From: Pradoshia sp. D12
Lineage (GTDB): Bacteria > Bacillota > Bacilli > Bacillales > Pradoshiaceae
Reading direction: 5' to 3'
Assembly (NCBI RefSeq): GCF_008935075.1
Contig: NZ_CP044545.1
Coordinates: forward strand, 1,825,501 to 1,889,500
DNA: 64,000 nt
Both the position numbers and the translations under genes were made by a program. Positions 16,778 through 29,080 of this stretch are shown piece by piece (positions within the stretch are counted from its first letter, which is position 1; every line of letters begins with the position of its first letter). The notes beneath the pieces were generated by a model, which saw nothing but the letters and a program-made list of their open reading frames with translations, was not told the origin of the DNA and searched no databases.

Positions 16778-17188
16778 ATGATAGAAAATCCAAGCAGAGA
16801 TGAAATTGGTCTCCTCTTAAAAAAAGCGAAACGAATAGCTGTCGTTGGTCTTTCTGATAATCCGGAACGGACATCTTACATGGTATCTAAGGCCATGCAG
16901 GATAATGGATATGAAATTATCCCGGTCAATCCTTCAGTGGATAGTGTTTTGGGTGTAAAGGCGGTTGCGACATTGAAGGATATTGAAGGGCATGTAGATA
17001 TTGTCAATGTTTTTCGCCGATCTGAATATGTGATGGATCTGGCTAAGGAATTTTTGGAAATCGATGCCGATATATTTTGGACACAGCTGGGAGTTATTGA
17101 TGAAGAGGCCTTCCAAATGCTAAAGGACAAGGATTACACCGTCATTATGGACCGTTGCATAAAAGTGGAGCATGCATTAACTAAATAA
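16778..17188 (+). CDS. yneT: CoA-binding domain protein YneT
   Basis: 136 residues from ATG 16778, chosen because AAAGGGG lies 8 bases upstream; the open frame starts 6 codons earlier. A single CoA-binding Rossmann domain: RIAVVGLSDNPERTSYMVSK near the N-terminus, YEIIPVNPSV, and VNVFRRSEYV further on. Family members bind CoA or its derivatives; the physiological role is unknown. It lies divergent from plsY and upstream of parEC, as in B. subtilis, but a terminator separates it from parE. Confidence 0.9.
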   Translation: MIENPSRDEIGLLLKKAKRIAVVGLSDNPERTSYMVSKAMQDNGYEIIPVNPSVDSVLGVKAVATLKDIEGHVDIVNVFRRSEYVMDLAKEFLEIDADIFWTQLGVIDEEAFQMLKDKDYTVIMDRCIKVEHALTK

Positions 17189-17198
17189 TAAAAAATGG

Positions 17199-17235
17199 CC
17201 ACCAATTGCTCGTAAATAGCTCATTGGTGGTTTTA
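17199..17235 (+). terminator. Terminator of yneT
   Basis: CCACCAAT / ATTGGTGG stem with a short inner helix, then TTTTATAAT. Confidence 0.8.
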
Positions 17236-17445
17236 TAATGTTGTAGGTAATAAAAACTAATAGTTGTAAAAACACCGAAGATGATACCATAATTAAGATA
17301 CAGGGACTTATTTTATTTGTTTTTTACAGGGACTGGAAGCCGGGATGTCTCGTATACATAACCTTTATCTAAACTTTATTTGCGAAACGAAAAATAATCT
17401 GTAAAAATAGAGCAATAAAGCTTTAGTGTGCTGTTTATACTATCA

Positions 17446-17459
17446 AGAACATTTGTTCT
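17446..17459 (+). promoter_or_regulatory. LexA (DinR) box upstream of parEC
   Basis: AGAACATTTGTTCT matches the B. subtilis SOS box CGAACRNRYGTTYC at nearly every position. It is the centre of a longer inverted repeat with arms CAAGAAC and GTTCTTG. It overlaps the -35 box of the parE promoter, the position expected for repression. parE was reported in the B. subtilis LexA regulon. Confidence 0.8.
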
Positions 17460-17481
17460 TGTTTAAGAATATGTATATAAT
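17453..17481 (+). promoter_or_regulatory. SigA promoter of parEC
   Basis: TTGTTC (17453-17458), 17-base spacer, perfect TATAAT (17476-17481), 32 bases before the parE GTG. Confidence 0.75.
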
Positions 17482-17513
17482 AGAAGTTGTAACGTAAAGA
17501 GAGGGGTACATAA

Positions 17514-21922
<4,409 letters not shown>

Positions 21923-21944
21923 CTTCAATGTATTTCTATCCAAA

Positions 21945-21982
21945 AAGCTGTAAACAGTATCATCTGTTTACGGCTTTTTTTC
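21945..21982 (+). terminator. Terminator of parEC
   Basis: AAGCTGTAAACAG / CTGTTTACGGCTT stem (one G-U), 6-base loop, then a T-run. Confidence 0.92.
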
Positions 21983-22069
21983 TTTGATTTTCATCAGTTA
22001 TATGCATAATTAAGTTAAATTCCAGGCAATCTATAATGAATAATCCTATACCTGGGAGTTGATGAGTAT

Positions 22070-22825
22070 ATGATGAAATGGATTAATCATTTTATAATTT
22101 TTTCGATAGTTGGGTGTTTGCTTCTGCCAGTATCCATAGATGCTGCAAAAAAAGATGCAAAAAGCCAGGAAGTTGAACTTGGTTCTTATAAAGTGGATGT
22201 GACAGGAGACGGGAAGAAGGATCAAGTATATTTATATGGTAATCCTTTTGATCAGGAGACAAAGTATTACAAGGAATTCAAGTTGGTAGTAAAAACAAAA
22301 AAGGGAACTAAAAAGGAAACGATTCAAGGAGGGTTTAAGCCTGCCGTTAAGTTTCTCGATCTTAATGACGACAGTACATTGGAAGTTCTGATGGAGATTC
22401 CAACAGGGGGTAGCGGAGGAGTTAATGATTATTATGCCTTTTGCATCTATAATAATAAAATTGAACTGATTGAGCTCCCCGAAACATTAAATATCAACGG
22501 AGCATTCAAAAATAATTATCAAGCCACTGTAATGGTACCAGAAATGAATAAATCCTACTTAATTGATTTAAAAGATCATAAAAAGAAATATGATAAACTC
22601 GGGGTTTATCGAAAAGGGAAATTAAGTGAACCATCTGAAACATTAGTAAGTGAATACAAATCCTTAAAGGTAAAAGACATTGATAAAGATGGTCATAAGG
22701 AATTGATAGGCATTCAGCAAATTTCCGGCGCATCCGTGGTTGATCGAATCGCTGAGGTTCGATCAAGCTGGGTATATAAAGAAGAACAATGGGTGCTAAA
22801 GGATGTTCAAGTGGTGCCAAATTAA
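22070..22825 (+). CDS. Secreted VCBS/FG-GAP-like protein
   Basis: 251 residues with a Sec signal peptide (hydrophobic core about 8-24; likely cleavage after IDA). The mature part contains calcium-loop-like repeats: VDVTGDGKKDQVYLYG near 44, FLDLNDDSTLEVLMEIP near 105, and KDIDKDGHKELIGIQQ near 205. These are typical of integrin-like FG-GAP/VCBS beta-propeller fragments in Bacillus exoproteins. No enzyme motif. Extracellular; function unknown. The start could be either of two adjacent ATGs; GGGAG lies 11 bases before the first. Convergent with the next gene through a shared terminator. Confidence 0.75.
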   Translation: MMKWINHFIIFSIVGCLLLPVSIDAAKKDAKSQEVELGSYKVDVTGDGKKDQVYLYGNPFDQETKYYKEFKLVVKTKKGTKKETIQGGFKPAVKFLDLNDDSTLEVLMEIPTGGSGGVNDYYAFCIYNNKIELIELPETLNINGAFKNNYQATVMVPEMNKSYLIDLKDHKKKYDKLGVYRKGKLSEPSETLVSEYKSLKVKDIDKDGHKELIGIQQISGASVVDRIAEVRSSWVYKEEQWVLKDVQVVPN

Positions 22826-22905
22826 AACCTTATCCCACGATCTACGATTTCCTTTTGAATTTAATGAGTGAGCGTGTTTAACAGGATTTATGTTTAAATG
22901 AAAAA

Positions 22906-22958
22906 AGTCTCCTAGTCGGTAGGATTACGTATCCTTTTCGACTAAGGAGGCTCTTTTT
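22906..22958. terminator. Bidirectional terminator
   Basis: Long stem (arms AGTCTCCTAGTCG and CGACTAAGGAGGCT) flanked by A6 on the left and T5 on the right, between convergent genes. Confidence 0.85.
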
Positions 22959-23043
22959 ATTGCGGAAATTGCTGATATAAATTAAATTGCCTTTTTATAC
23001 CGCTGACAACCAGTTTTAGGATATAACATCTCCAGCTAGCATT

Positions 23044-23463
23044 TTATGAATTCATGACAGTAAAACAAGCTACAACAGCTATGGTAGGTATGGCTAATAC
23101 TAAAGTGACACCCATCATGGTGAGAGTCTTTACTGCTGATTTTAAGTCCACTGGGGTATTCAAATCATTCGTTATTTCAGAGGATGTACCATAGATGGAG
23201 ATTATATTTAGAATGGTAACTGCACCTACTATAATAAGGGGAAAAATAACGTCAGAATTTGAAGAGGATAGGTTAATAAAGCCAAAAATGATTAAAATAA
23301 TGGGAATTGCCTCTACAACAGCTACTTTGATAAACATCTTAGTTTGAATGTTTTCTTTTCTTTCTGGGCCATTGACCAATTCCCTGATTGCTGTTCGTAC
23401 AGCCCAGCTAATTCCAAATGTTGCGATAACAGCAGCTAAAACAAAATAATAAAGAGCTTCCAT
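23044..23463 (-). CDS. Duplicated ATP-synthase c-subunit-like proteolipid
   Basis: 139 residues from ATG 23463, chosen because GAGGTGG lies 8 bases upstream; the frame opens 7 codons earlier. Residues 1-64 look like an F0 c-subunit hairpin: helix 1, a polar loop NGPERKENIQTKMF, then helix 2 with VAVVEAIPIILIIFGF and the ion-binding-type Glu51. Residues 72-136 form a second hairpin whose last helix (VTLVLAIPTIAVVACF) aligns with helix 2 but has Leu123 in place of the Glu. A four-helix double proteolipid of this kind resembles the V-type design. No atp genes are nearby, so a true rotor role is doubtful; function unknown. Confidence 0.65.
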   Translation of the reverse strand: MEALYYFVLAAVIATFGISWAVRTAIRELVNGPERKENIQTKMFIKVAVVEAIPIILIIFGFINLSSSNSDVIFPLIIVGAVTILNIISIYGTSSEITNDLNTPVDLKSAVKTLTMMGVTLVLAIPTIAVVACFTVMNS

Positions 23464-23484
23464 CAGTAGTACCACCTCAATCAA

Positions 23485-23912
23485 TTATTTTTAAAATAGT
23501 CCTATATTAAAAAATCATTCTATTAATAGAATATCACTATTGGATATATTTGTAATGGGATAATCGTTATAGCGAGACAAAATCATTACCTAGCTATTAT
23601 TTTATATAATGTATTACAATCTAGATAAAAAGTAATTAAAATAGTATATAGATGTAAATCTAAATAAAAATAGTCAATGATATCAGAGTATATGATTAGA
23701 ATGAGGGGATTTATTAACTGAAAGATTAACTATTTATTAATGATACATATCGTACCCTACGTTTATAAACCATTTGCTCATTTAATTTCGTGTGAAATTT
23801 TGTAAAAGGTGTTTTTCGTTTAATAAAGATTGGACGGCCAAACCCATGACATTACATGTAGCAATCATCATACTGGGAAAAAGTATACTTCAGGAGCAGA
23901 GGAGAGAACATA
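23485..23912. other. Intergenic, no gene seen
   Basis: About 430 very AT-rich bases between divergent genes. It carries the promoters of both, but I see no clear boxes, operator or riboswitch. No purine-riboswitch core precedes the nucleoside hydrolase. Confidence 0.4.
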
Positions 23913-24830
23913 ATGAAATCGGTTATCTTAGACGTAGATACAGGAATAGATGACGCATTGGCTATAGCTTATGCCGTTCATTCACCGGAATTAGATATAA
24001 TAGGTATCACTGCGTGTTTCGGCAATATTCCTGTTGAAGAAGCAGTAAGAAACTCGCAAATCGTTCTAGAAAAATTGGGTTGTTTTGATATCCCGGTGTA
24101 TGCCGGTGCGTATGAATCTCTTAGGCGTGGACCGCGAAAAGTATATGCTCGTCATGTACATGGTGAGGATGGTCTTGGAAATGTACTTAATGGAGAGAAG
24201 CCCAGTGAAATACCAGAGGTCCATGGAGTTGATTATCTGATTGAGCAGGTGAAAAACAACCCTGGTAAAATTACTTATATCTGTGTAGGACCGCTGACAA
24301 ATCTTGCGCTTGCCCTCCAAAAAGCGCCTGAGATAACTGCTATGTTTGATGAAATCATCATCATGGGAGGAGCGGTTTTCTGTAAAGGAAATGTAACGCC
24401 GCATGCAGAAGCAAATATTCATTGTGATCCTGAAGCAGCTGACCTTGTTTTCCGCTCTAATCTACCGCTTTTCCTTGTAGGACTTGATGTAACCATGCAA
24501 ACCCTGCTTAAGAAGGAGGAACTAGCAAACTGGCGGAAGAAGGAAGATGAACTCGGTTCCTTTTTGGCAGACATGACAGAGTTTTATATGGACTTTTATA
24601 AGAAGGCCACTCCTGGCATCAAAGGTTGTGCCCTGCACGATCCACTGGCTGTTGGAGTAGCAATTGACAAGAGCTTCGTCACACTGAAGACAGAACCCAT
24701 CTCGGTGGAGCTCGAAGGAGAAAGGGTAGGGGAAACCTGTCCCAGTGGAAACGAAAGGCCGCTTGTTCATGTATGTGTAGAAGTGGACGAAAAACGTTTT
24801 GTAGAACATTTTTTAAATAGAATTATTTGA
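23913..24830 (+). CDS. Nucleoside hydrolase (IunH/Rih family)
   Basis: 305 residues. Hydrolyses the N-glycosidic bond of ribonucleosides for purine and pyrimidine salvage. The Ca2+-binding signature ILDVDTGIDDALAIAYA (residues 5-21) and ITACFGNIPVEEAVRN are present; VGPLTNLALAL and the C-terminal HDPLAV complete the site. Substrate range within the family (inosine, uridine) is not resolved. SD GCAGAGGAGAG before the ATG. Monocistronic; the stem-loop at 24871-24897 follows. Confidence 0.92.
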   Translation: MKSVILDVDTGIDDALAIAYAVHSPELDIIGITACFGNIPVEEAVRNSQIVLEKLGCFDIPVYAGAYESLRRGPRKVYARHVHGEDGLGNVLNGEKPSEIPEVHGVDYLIEQVKNNPGKITYICVGPLTNLALALQKAPEITAMFDEIIIMGGAVFCKGNVTPHAEANIHCDPEAADLVFRSNLPLFLVGLDVTMQTLLKKEELANWRKKEDELGSFLADMTEFYMDFYKKATPGIKGCALHDPLAVGVAIDKSFVTLKTEPISVELEGERVGETCPSGNERPLVHVCVEVDEKRFVEHFLNRII

Positions 24831-24870
24831 TGTTATATAAGTGGGTAAAGCACTATATGACTGTGAAGGT

Positions 24871-24897
24871 AAACATCTGGTTTTAACATACCAGTTT
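24871..24897 (+). other. Stem-loop after the nucleoside hydrolase
   Basis: TAAAC-CTGG / CCAG-TTTA interrupted stem without a T-run. It could stabilise the 3' end, or it could be chance. Confidence 0.35.
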
Positions 24898-25000
24898 ACG
24901 AGTAAGGAGAAAAATAGCGATCTATTTCATTTGCACCATTTTTAGGCTGATGTCATAGAATAGTAAAAAAAATCTTCTTATTTAAAGGAGTGTTTCAGAT

Positions 25001-25450
25001 ATGTCCTTCCAGACAGAACAATTGAGTGTGACCTATATTCCGCCGATAACCCCTTCAGGACCTTTAGAGGGTAGAAAATATACATTGACACATTCTGACT
25101 TAACCGGACAGTTGTTTTTAAGCATTGGCTGTGAGATTGATGCACTGAACATCAACTGGGAGATGCGGGATGAAGTTGTAGCTGATTGGCGTATGTTAAA
25201 CGGACAATTTGTCCTAACAGTTTACATTCATATTAGTAAAGGTGAATTTGATGAACAAAAGGCCCAATCACGTTATGATCATTTTGTAAAGATGATGCCT
25301 GTAGCCTTACATGCAATTATACATGGTGATCAAACGCTGTTTGCTTACTATCCATGGTTGCTCGATAGCCCCATTTATGTTCAGTTTTCTTCTATTTATC
25401 CGGAATACAATAAGATTGAGTATTATGGGACGGTCCGACATTATCAATGA
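25001..25450 (+). CDS. Staygreen-family protein
   Basis: 149 residues. Matches the bacterial staygreen (SGR-like) family end to end: LSVTYIPPITPSGPLEGRKY at the start, TLTHSDLTGQLFLSIG, MRDEVVADW, and the C-terminal YFGTxxxY-like YYGTVRHYQ. Plant SGR extracts Mg2+ from chlorophyll; the organism shows no sign of photosynthesis, so the bacterial role must differ and is unknown. SD AAAGGAG. Its stop lies inside a terminator stem. Confidence 0.8.
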   Translation: MSFQTEQLSVTYIPPITPSGPLEGRKYTLTHSDLTGQLFLSIGCEIDALNINWEMRDEVVADWRMLNGQFVLTVYIHISKGEFDEQKAQSRYDHFVKMMPVALHAIIHGDQTLFAYYPWLLDSPIYVQFSSIYPEYNKIEYYGTVRHYQ

Positions 25451-25474
25451 TAATGTCGGCTGTCCTTTTTGTTT
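25428..25474 (+). terminator. Terminator overlapping the staygreen stop codon
   Basis: GGAC..CCGACATTATC / GATAATGTCGG..GTCC, two stacked stems with a 3-base loop, then TTTTTGTTT. Confidence 0.88.
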
Positions 25475-25531
25475 GCTGTAATTACCTGTTACAATGAAGT
25501 TGAAATGAAATAGAAGATGTGAGGGAGTAAA

Positions 25532-26092
25532 ATGCAATTAACATATGAGCTTAAGCTGACTGATGTAACCAATTTTTATCTCCACATGAACAAACAATCT
25601 GAAATAAGCAATCGGAGAATGAGAAATAGACAACTAAGATTATTTTTGATCACTTTATTTATTTCACTAATCCTGCAATTGCTATATTTTCGACCTACTA
25701 CACCTATTTACTATTTGATCAGCTTATTCATTGCACTCTTACCGGTACTTTTTTATTCATTCTATTTAGAGAGAATAATCAGAAGGAAGTTTAGAAAATT
25801 TCATAAAAATAGCAGGGAGCCTAATCTATTTGGTACATACCGCTTATCCATCGGAAAAGGCGGATTAACAGAGATGATTGATGGTGGGTATGAGGTACTC
25901 TATGAATGGAAAGATATTAAACAAATTGAAATGCTGAAAAATTATATTTATATTTATACGAATGCCATTCATGCTGTTATTATTCCGGTAAGGGTGTTCG
26001 GTACATTAGACGACTGTACCTTTTTTCTGAATGAATTGAAGAGATATATAAAGGAATCAACAAAGCAAAATATCGAGGTGAATCATCGATGA
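25532..26092 (+). CDS. YcxB-family membrane protein
   Basis: 186 residues. Two membrane helices (about 33-50 and 58-75) are followed by a basic linker and a C-terminal YcxB-like domain (LSIGKGGLTEMIDGGYEVLY, then EWKDIKQIEMLKNYIYIYTN). Function unknown. GAGGGAG before the ATG. The stop overlaps the start of the next gene by four bases, so the two are co-translated. Confidence 0.75.
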   Translation: MQLTYELKLTDVTNFYLHMNKQSEISNRRMRNRQLRLFLITLFISLILQLLYFRPTTPIYYLISLFIALLPVLFYSFYLERIIRRKFRKFHKNSREPNLFGTYRLSIGKGGLTEMIDGGYEVLYEWKDIKQIEMLKNYIYIYTNAIHAVIIPVRVFGTLDDCTFFLNELKRYIKESTKQNIEVNHR

Positions 26093-26586
26093 AAATCATT
26101 GTGATATCAGATACCCATATGCCCAGAATGGCAAAAGGACTTCCACCGCGTTTAAAGGAAGAATTGAAAACAGCTGATCTTATTTTACATGCTGGTGATT
26201 GGCAAACGAAGGATGTATACGATGAACTGCTATCCTATGCACCCGTTGATGGTGTTTGTGGCAATGTCGATGGAAAGGATCTGATTGACCAACTTGGATA
26301 TCAAAAAATTCTCACATTAGATGGATATCGAATTGGTTTGGTACATGGGCACGGTAAGAAAGGAACTACAGAGGGAAGAGCAATTGAAGCATTTAGCGGA
26401 GAGGAACTGGATCTAATTATTTTTGGACATTCTCATATCCCTGTTAATAAAGACATAAATGGGACAATTCTATTTAACCCGGGTTCTCCGACAGATAAAA
26501 GACGCCAAACTGAATACTCATTTGGGATTATTCGGATTGAAAAGAGTTTATCGGTTGAGCATGTGTTTTATAAAAATAAGAGATAA
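26089..26586 (+). CDS. YfcE/YsnB-type metallophosphoesterase
   Basis: 165 residues, one calcineurin-like phosphoesterase domain: Asp8 and His10 in VISDTHMP, HAGDW, GNVDG (replacing the usual GNCD), LVHGHGK and FGHSHIPV, which give the dimetal site. YfcE-type enzymes are phosphodiesterases of unknown natural substrate. It overlaps the YcxB-like gene (ATGA) and has its SD inside that gene (GAGGTG). Confidence 0.9.
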   Translation: MKIIVISDTHMPRMAKGLPPRLKEELKTADLILHAGDWQTKDVYDELLSYAPVDGVCGNVDGKDLIDQLGYQKILTLDGYRIGLVHGHGKKGTTEGRAIEAFSGEELDLIIFGHSHIPVNKDINGTILFNPGSPTDKRRQTEYSFGIIRIEKSLSVEHVFYKNKR

Positions 26587-26592
26587 GTGTAA

Positions 26593-26648
26593 AACAAGAA
26601 GGATACAGCTTTATCAAGCCTGCATCCCTCTTGTTTACTTTTTCTTTT
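26593..26648. terminator. Bidirectional terminator
   Basis: AACAAGAAGGATACAG / CTGCATCCCTCTTGTT near-perfect 16-bp stem with an 11-base loop, then a T/C-rich tract. It overlaps the end of the convergent HAAS gene. Confidence 0.8.
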
Positions 26649-27657
26649 TTTGCTGATTTTTAGTAGTCTTATAGGCTTTATAAAATGCAAAGCTGCAATC
26701 ATACACAGATATTAAAATAACAACTGCTAATGTGATGGCTATAATACCTGATGGTAATGTTCCATTTGTAGATTTTTCAAATAATAAATTGAAGCGTTCG
26801 ATAAAATCGCTATTGTATAAAGTAGTGTCATACAGCATTTTATAAAGGATTGCTATAACAAATGCGCTTTGGACTGTATAAAATATAGCGATATGGTAGG
26901 TCCATTTACCCATCATGTATTTCAATCCCGCTAAACTTATTTCTAACACTGCCAAGGCAATTAAAAGGGGGATATACGTTTTCAGAACTTCTTGGTTAAA
27001 CAAGGAGGCTTGCAAAACAAGCTCGCCATTAACGGTCTCATACCAGCCTAATAGATATTCAGAAAATAATAGAATTAGGATCCATATAATTGTCCAAATG
27101 AGTCCAAAGATTGCTTCCCCTTTGGATATTTGATACTTATGCTTTTGAACAGTCCGCCTCTGCAATTGGTCAGTGTTCCATTTTGGCTTTACAAGGGGGA
27201 TGCTATTTGTTTTATTTGCAATTTTATCTATAAATATAAATGTAATGGTGACCCAGGTAAATACCTGAAATGCTGCCTGGAGGATTCCTATGATAGAATC
27301 TGTAAACATGTCAATTAGAAATGATACAACGGAGGAATAACTGGTATAATCCGTAATCCCGCTGACTATATGACCCAATAAAACCAAGCCCGCCATCAAA
27401 CCAAAAGCTATTAGTAAGACCCGAATATAACTATCATAAAAAATCGGCCCTATAATATATCGGTTATTTCCGCTATAATCGGCAGCAAGAATTCTGGGGT
27501 CACCCAAGCTATTCAAAACGTTCTTTACATCATTTTCAGTATAGTTATGTGGCAGCATATCCTCAATATTCCCTTTGAGTTCCAGCGCAATCTCCTCTTT
27601 TGACTCTTCTGGTAGCCACTTTGTAACTTCATAAATATATATATCAATTAAACTCAT
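26635..27657 (-). CDS. HAAS-domain membrane protein paired with PadR
   Basis: 340 residues from ATG 27657. The open frame has an ATG three codons earlier, but GAGAGG is spaced correctly only for this one. The N-terminal HAAS region (about 1-65; LPEESKEEIALELKGNIEDM, then LGDPRILAADYSG) is typical of proteins encoded next to PadR regulators. Six or more hydrophobic helices follow. HAAS/PadR pairs are linked to envelope control, but the precise job here is unknown. The start overlaps the PadR stop by 14 bases, so the pair is one operon. Confidence 0.82.
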   Translation of the reverse strand: MSLIDIYIYEVTKWLPEESKEEIALELKGNIEDMLPHNYTENDVKNVLNSLGDPRILAADYSGNNRYIIGPIFYDSYIRVLLIAFGLMAGLVLLGHIVSGITDYTSYSSVVSFLIDMFTDSIIGILQAAFQVFTWVTITFIFIDKIANKTNSIPLVKPKWNTDQLQRRTVQKHKYQISKGEAIFGLIWTIIWILILLFSEYLLGWYETVNGELVLQASLFNQEVLKTYIPLLIALAVLEISLAGLKYMMGKWTYHIAIFYTVQSAFVIAILYKMLYDTTLYNSDFIERFNLLFEKSTNGTLPSGIIAITLAVVILISVYDCSFAFYKAYKTTKNQQKKKK

Positions 27658-27991
27658 CACATTCATCCTCTCTTAACAATTGTACCATCTGATTAGACGT
27701 TTCAGACCATGCTTCCTTTAATTTTTCATAAATCTGTTTGCCATTGTGGCTCAATTGGTAGTATTTTCTCTGTCGATTTCCATTTAACTTCCAATCGCTA
27801 ACCAGTAAACCTTGCTTTTCTAATCTTCTCAATAAAGGATAAAGTGTGCTGGGATCAATAGTAACATTTTTTTCTTCAAGGGATTGAACGAGTGAGTATC
27901 CATATTCGGGTTTTTGTAATTGACTTAAAACTGCCAGAGTAAGTGTACCTCTTCGCAATTCGATAATGAGAGATTGTATGAGTTCATCCAA
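27644..27991 (-). CDS. PadR-family transcriptional regulator
   Basis: 115 residues from TTG 27991. The open frame reaches 28030, but AGGAGG lies 10 bases before the TTG and the upstream codons overlap the promoter. A compact winged helix: RRGTLTLAVLSQLQKPEYGY, then STLYPLLRRLEKQGLLVSDW as recognition helix and wing, and a short C-terminal dimer helix. Most members repress their own operon. A 21-base palindrome lies between its -35 and -10, supporting autorepression. Confidence 0.9.
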   Translation of the reverse strand: MDELIQSLIIELRRGTLTLAVLSQLQKPEYGYSLVQSLEEKNVTIDPSTLYPLLRRLEKQGLLVSDWKLNGNRQRKYYQLSHNGKQIYEKLKEAWSETSNQMVQLLREDECDEFN

Positions 27992-28013
27992 AACACCTTC
28001 ACCTCCTAATTCT

Positions 28014-28043
28014 ATAATAGTGTATGGCATACAGTATTGTTAA
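28014..28043 (-). promoter_or_regulatory. PadR operon promoter with internal palindrome
   Basis: On the minus strand TTAACA (28038-28043), 18-base spacer, TATTAT (28014-28019). A near-perfect palindrome, centre TGTATG-C-CATACA, spans 28017-28037 and fills the spacer. Inferred PadR operator. Confidence 0.65.
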
Positions 28044-28084
28044 GCAAATAATATCCAAAAATTGTTACAAGAAGAGTCAAAAAA

Positions 28085-28118
28085 CGACCTTCATAATTGG
28101 GTTTTAAGGTCCTCTTTT
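28085..28118. other. Stem-loop with flanking A and T runs
   Basis: GACCTT / AAGGTC with a 14-base loop, A6 before and CTCTTTTTT after. It looks like a bidirectional terminator but has no gene ending at it; it may insulate the PadR operon from the recombinase. Confidence 0.4.
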
Positions 28119-28376
28119 TTAATTCCTAAGGTGTTTGTATTCTAAACGTTTTTTGTCGAATGTAGGCGATTTATAGCCTTTTTGGGAAATGTGTAGAATT
28201 ATGATGGATTTTACCATTAATAATTAAAAAATTCCGAATGTAACAAAGGACTTGAATTGATACATTCGAAAACTGATTAAATCAAGGTTTACAGAAGGTG
28301 TGGAATTGAAAAAATCTTGTGTTTGAATGGCCTCTTCACGTACAATAAGAGATGGGAAGAAGGGGGACTGGCAAAA

Positions 28377-28949
28377 GTGGTTACAGCAACAAAACGAATT
28401 AAAAATGTACAGCCTATTCGCCGGCTTGATCAAATAGAGGCCATGAAAAAAGCATTATTACGCTATTGCAGTTATCGGGATTATATAATGTTTACAATTG
28501 GGATCAATATTGGGCTGAGGATAGGGGATTTATTGCAGCTACGGGTAAAGGATGTATTGGATGGAACGCATATTGTCATTATTGAACAGAAGACGGAGAA
28601 AACGAAAAGGTTTCTGATTAATCCGCACTTGCGAAAAGAAATTAAAAAATACGTCAAGAAAGAAAAACTTTCAAAGGACGATTATTTATTTCCAAGCCGT
28701 AAAGGAAATGGACCAATTACGAGGGTTCAGGCTTACCGTGTGTTAAATAAAGCAGCCGAAATGGCAGATATTCAGGATGTAGGGACACATACTCTACGTA
28801 AGACATTTGGTTATTTACACTACCAAAAATTCAAAGACATTGCATTGCTGCAGCAAATTTTAAACCATTCCAACCAAAAAGATACGATGATTTACATAGG
28901 ATTGACACAGGATTTAATGGATGAAACTTTAATGGATTTCTACTTTTAA
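28377..28949 (+). CDS. Minimal tyrosine recombinase (integrase catalytic domain)
   Basis: 190 residues from GTG 28377, chosen because AAGGGGGA lies 9 bases upstream. The full catalytic set of tyrosine recombinases is present: Arg48 (INIGLRIGDLL), Lys72 or Lys75, His138 and Arg141 (THTLRKTFGY), His164 (LNHSNQ) and Tyr173 (MIYIGLT). There is no SAM-like N-terminal DNA-binding arm, about 100 residues shorter than XerC/D. Such short forms are common in Bacillus and may be housekeeping or relic integrases. No att repeats, phage genes or partner gene are seen beside it. Confidence 0.8.
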   Translation: MVTATKRIKNVQPIRRLDQIEAMKKALLRYCSYRDYIMFTIGINIGLRIGDLLQLRVKDVLDGTHIVIIEQKTEKTKRFLINPHLRKEIKKYVKKEKLSKDDYLFPSRKGNGPITRVQAYRVLNKAAEMADIQDVGTHTLRKTFGYLHYQKFKDIALLQQILNHSNQKDTMIYIGLTQDLMDETLMDFYF

Positions 28950-28962
28950 CCAATTATTTACG

Positions 28963-28996
28963 AACCAACCACCTCTAGAATGGTTGGTTTATTTGT
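28963..28996 (+). terminator. Terminator of the recombinase gene
   Basis: AACCAACCA / TGGTTGGTT 9-bp stem, 9-base loop, then TATTTG. Confidence 0.75.
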
Positions 28997-29080
28997 ACAG
29001 TTAAGCCAAACCTGTCATAATTAAAAGGCATAAAATCCCAATAATAGGATGACAAATACTTTTGATAGGCGGGAGAACAA

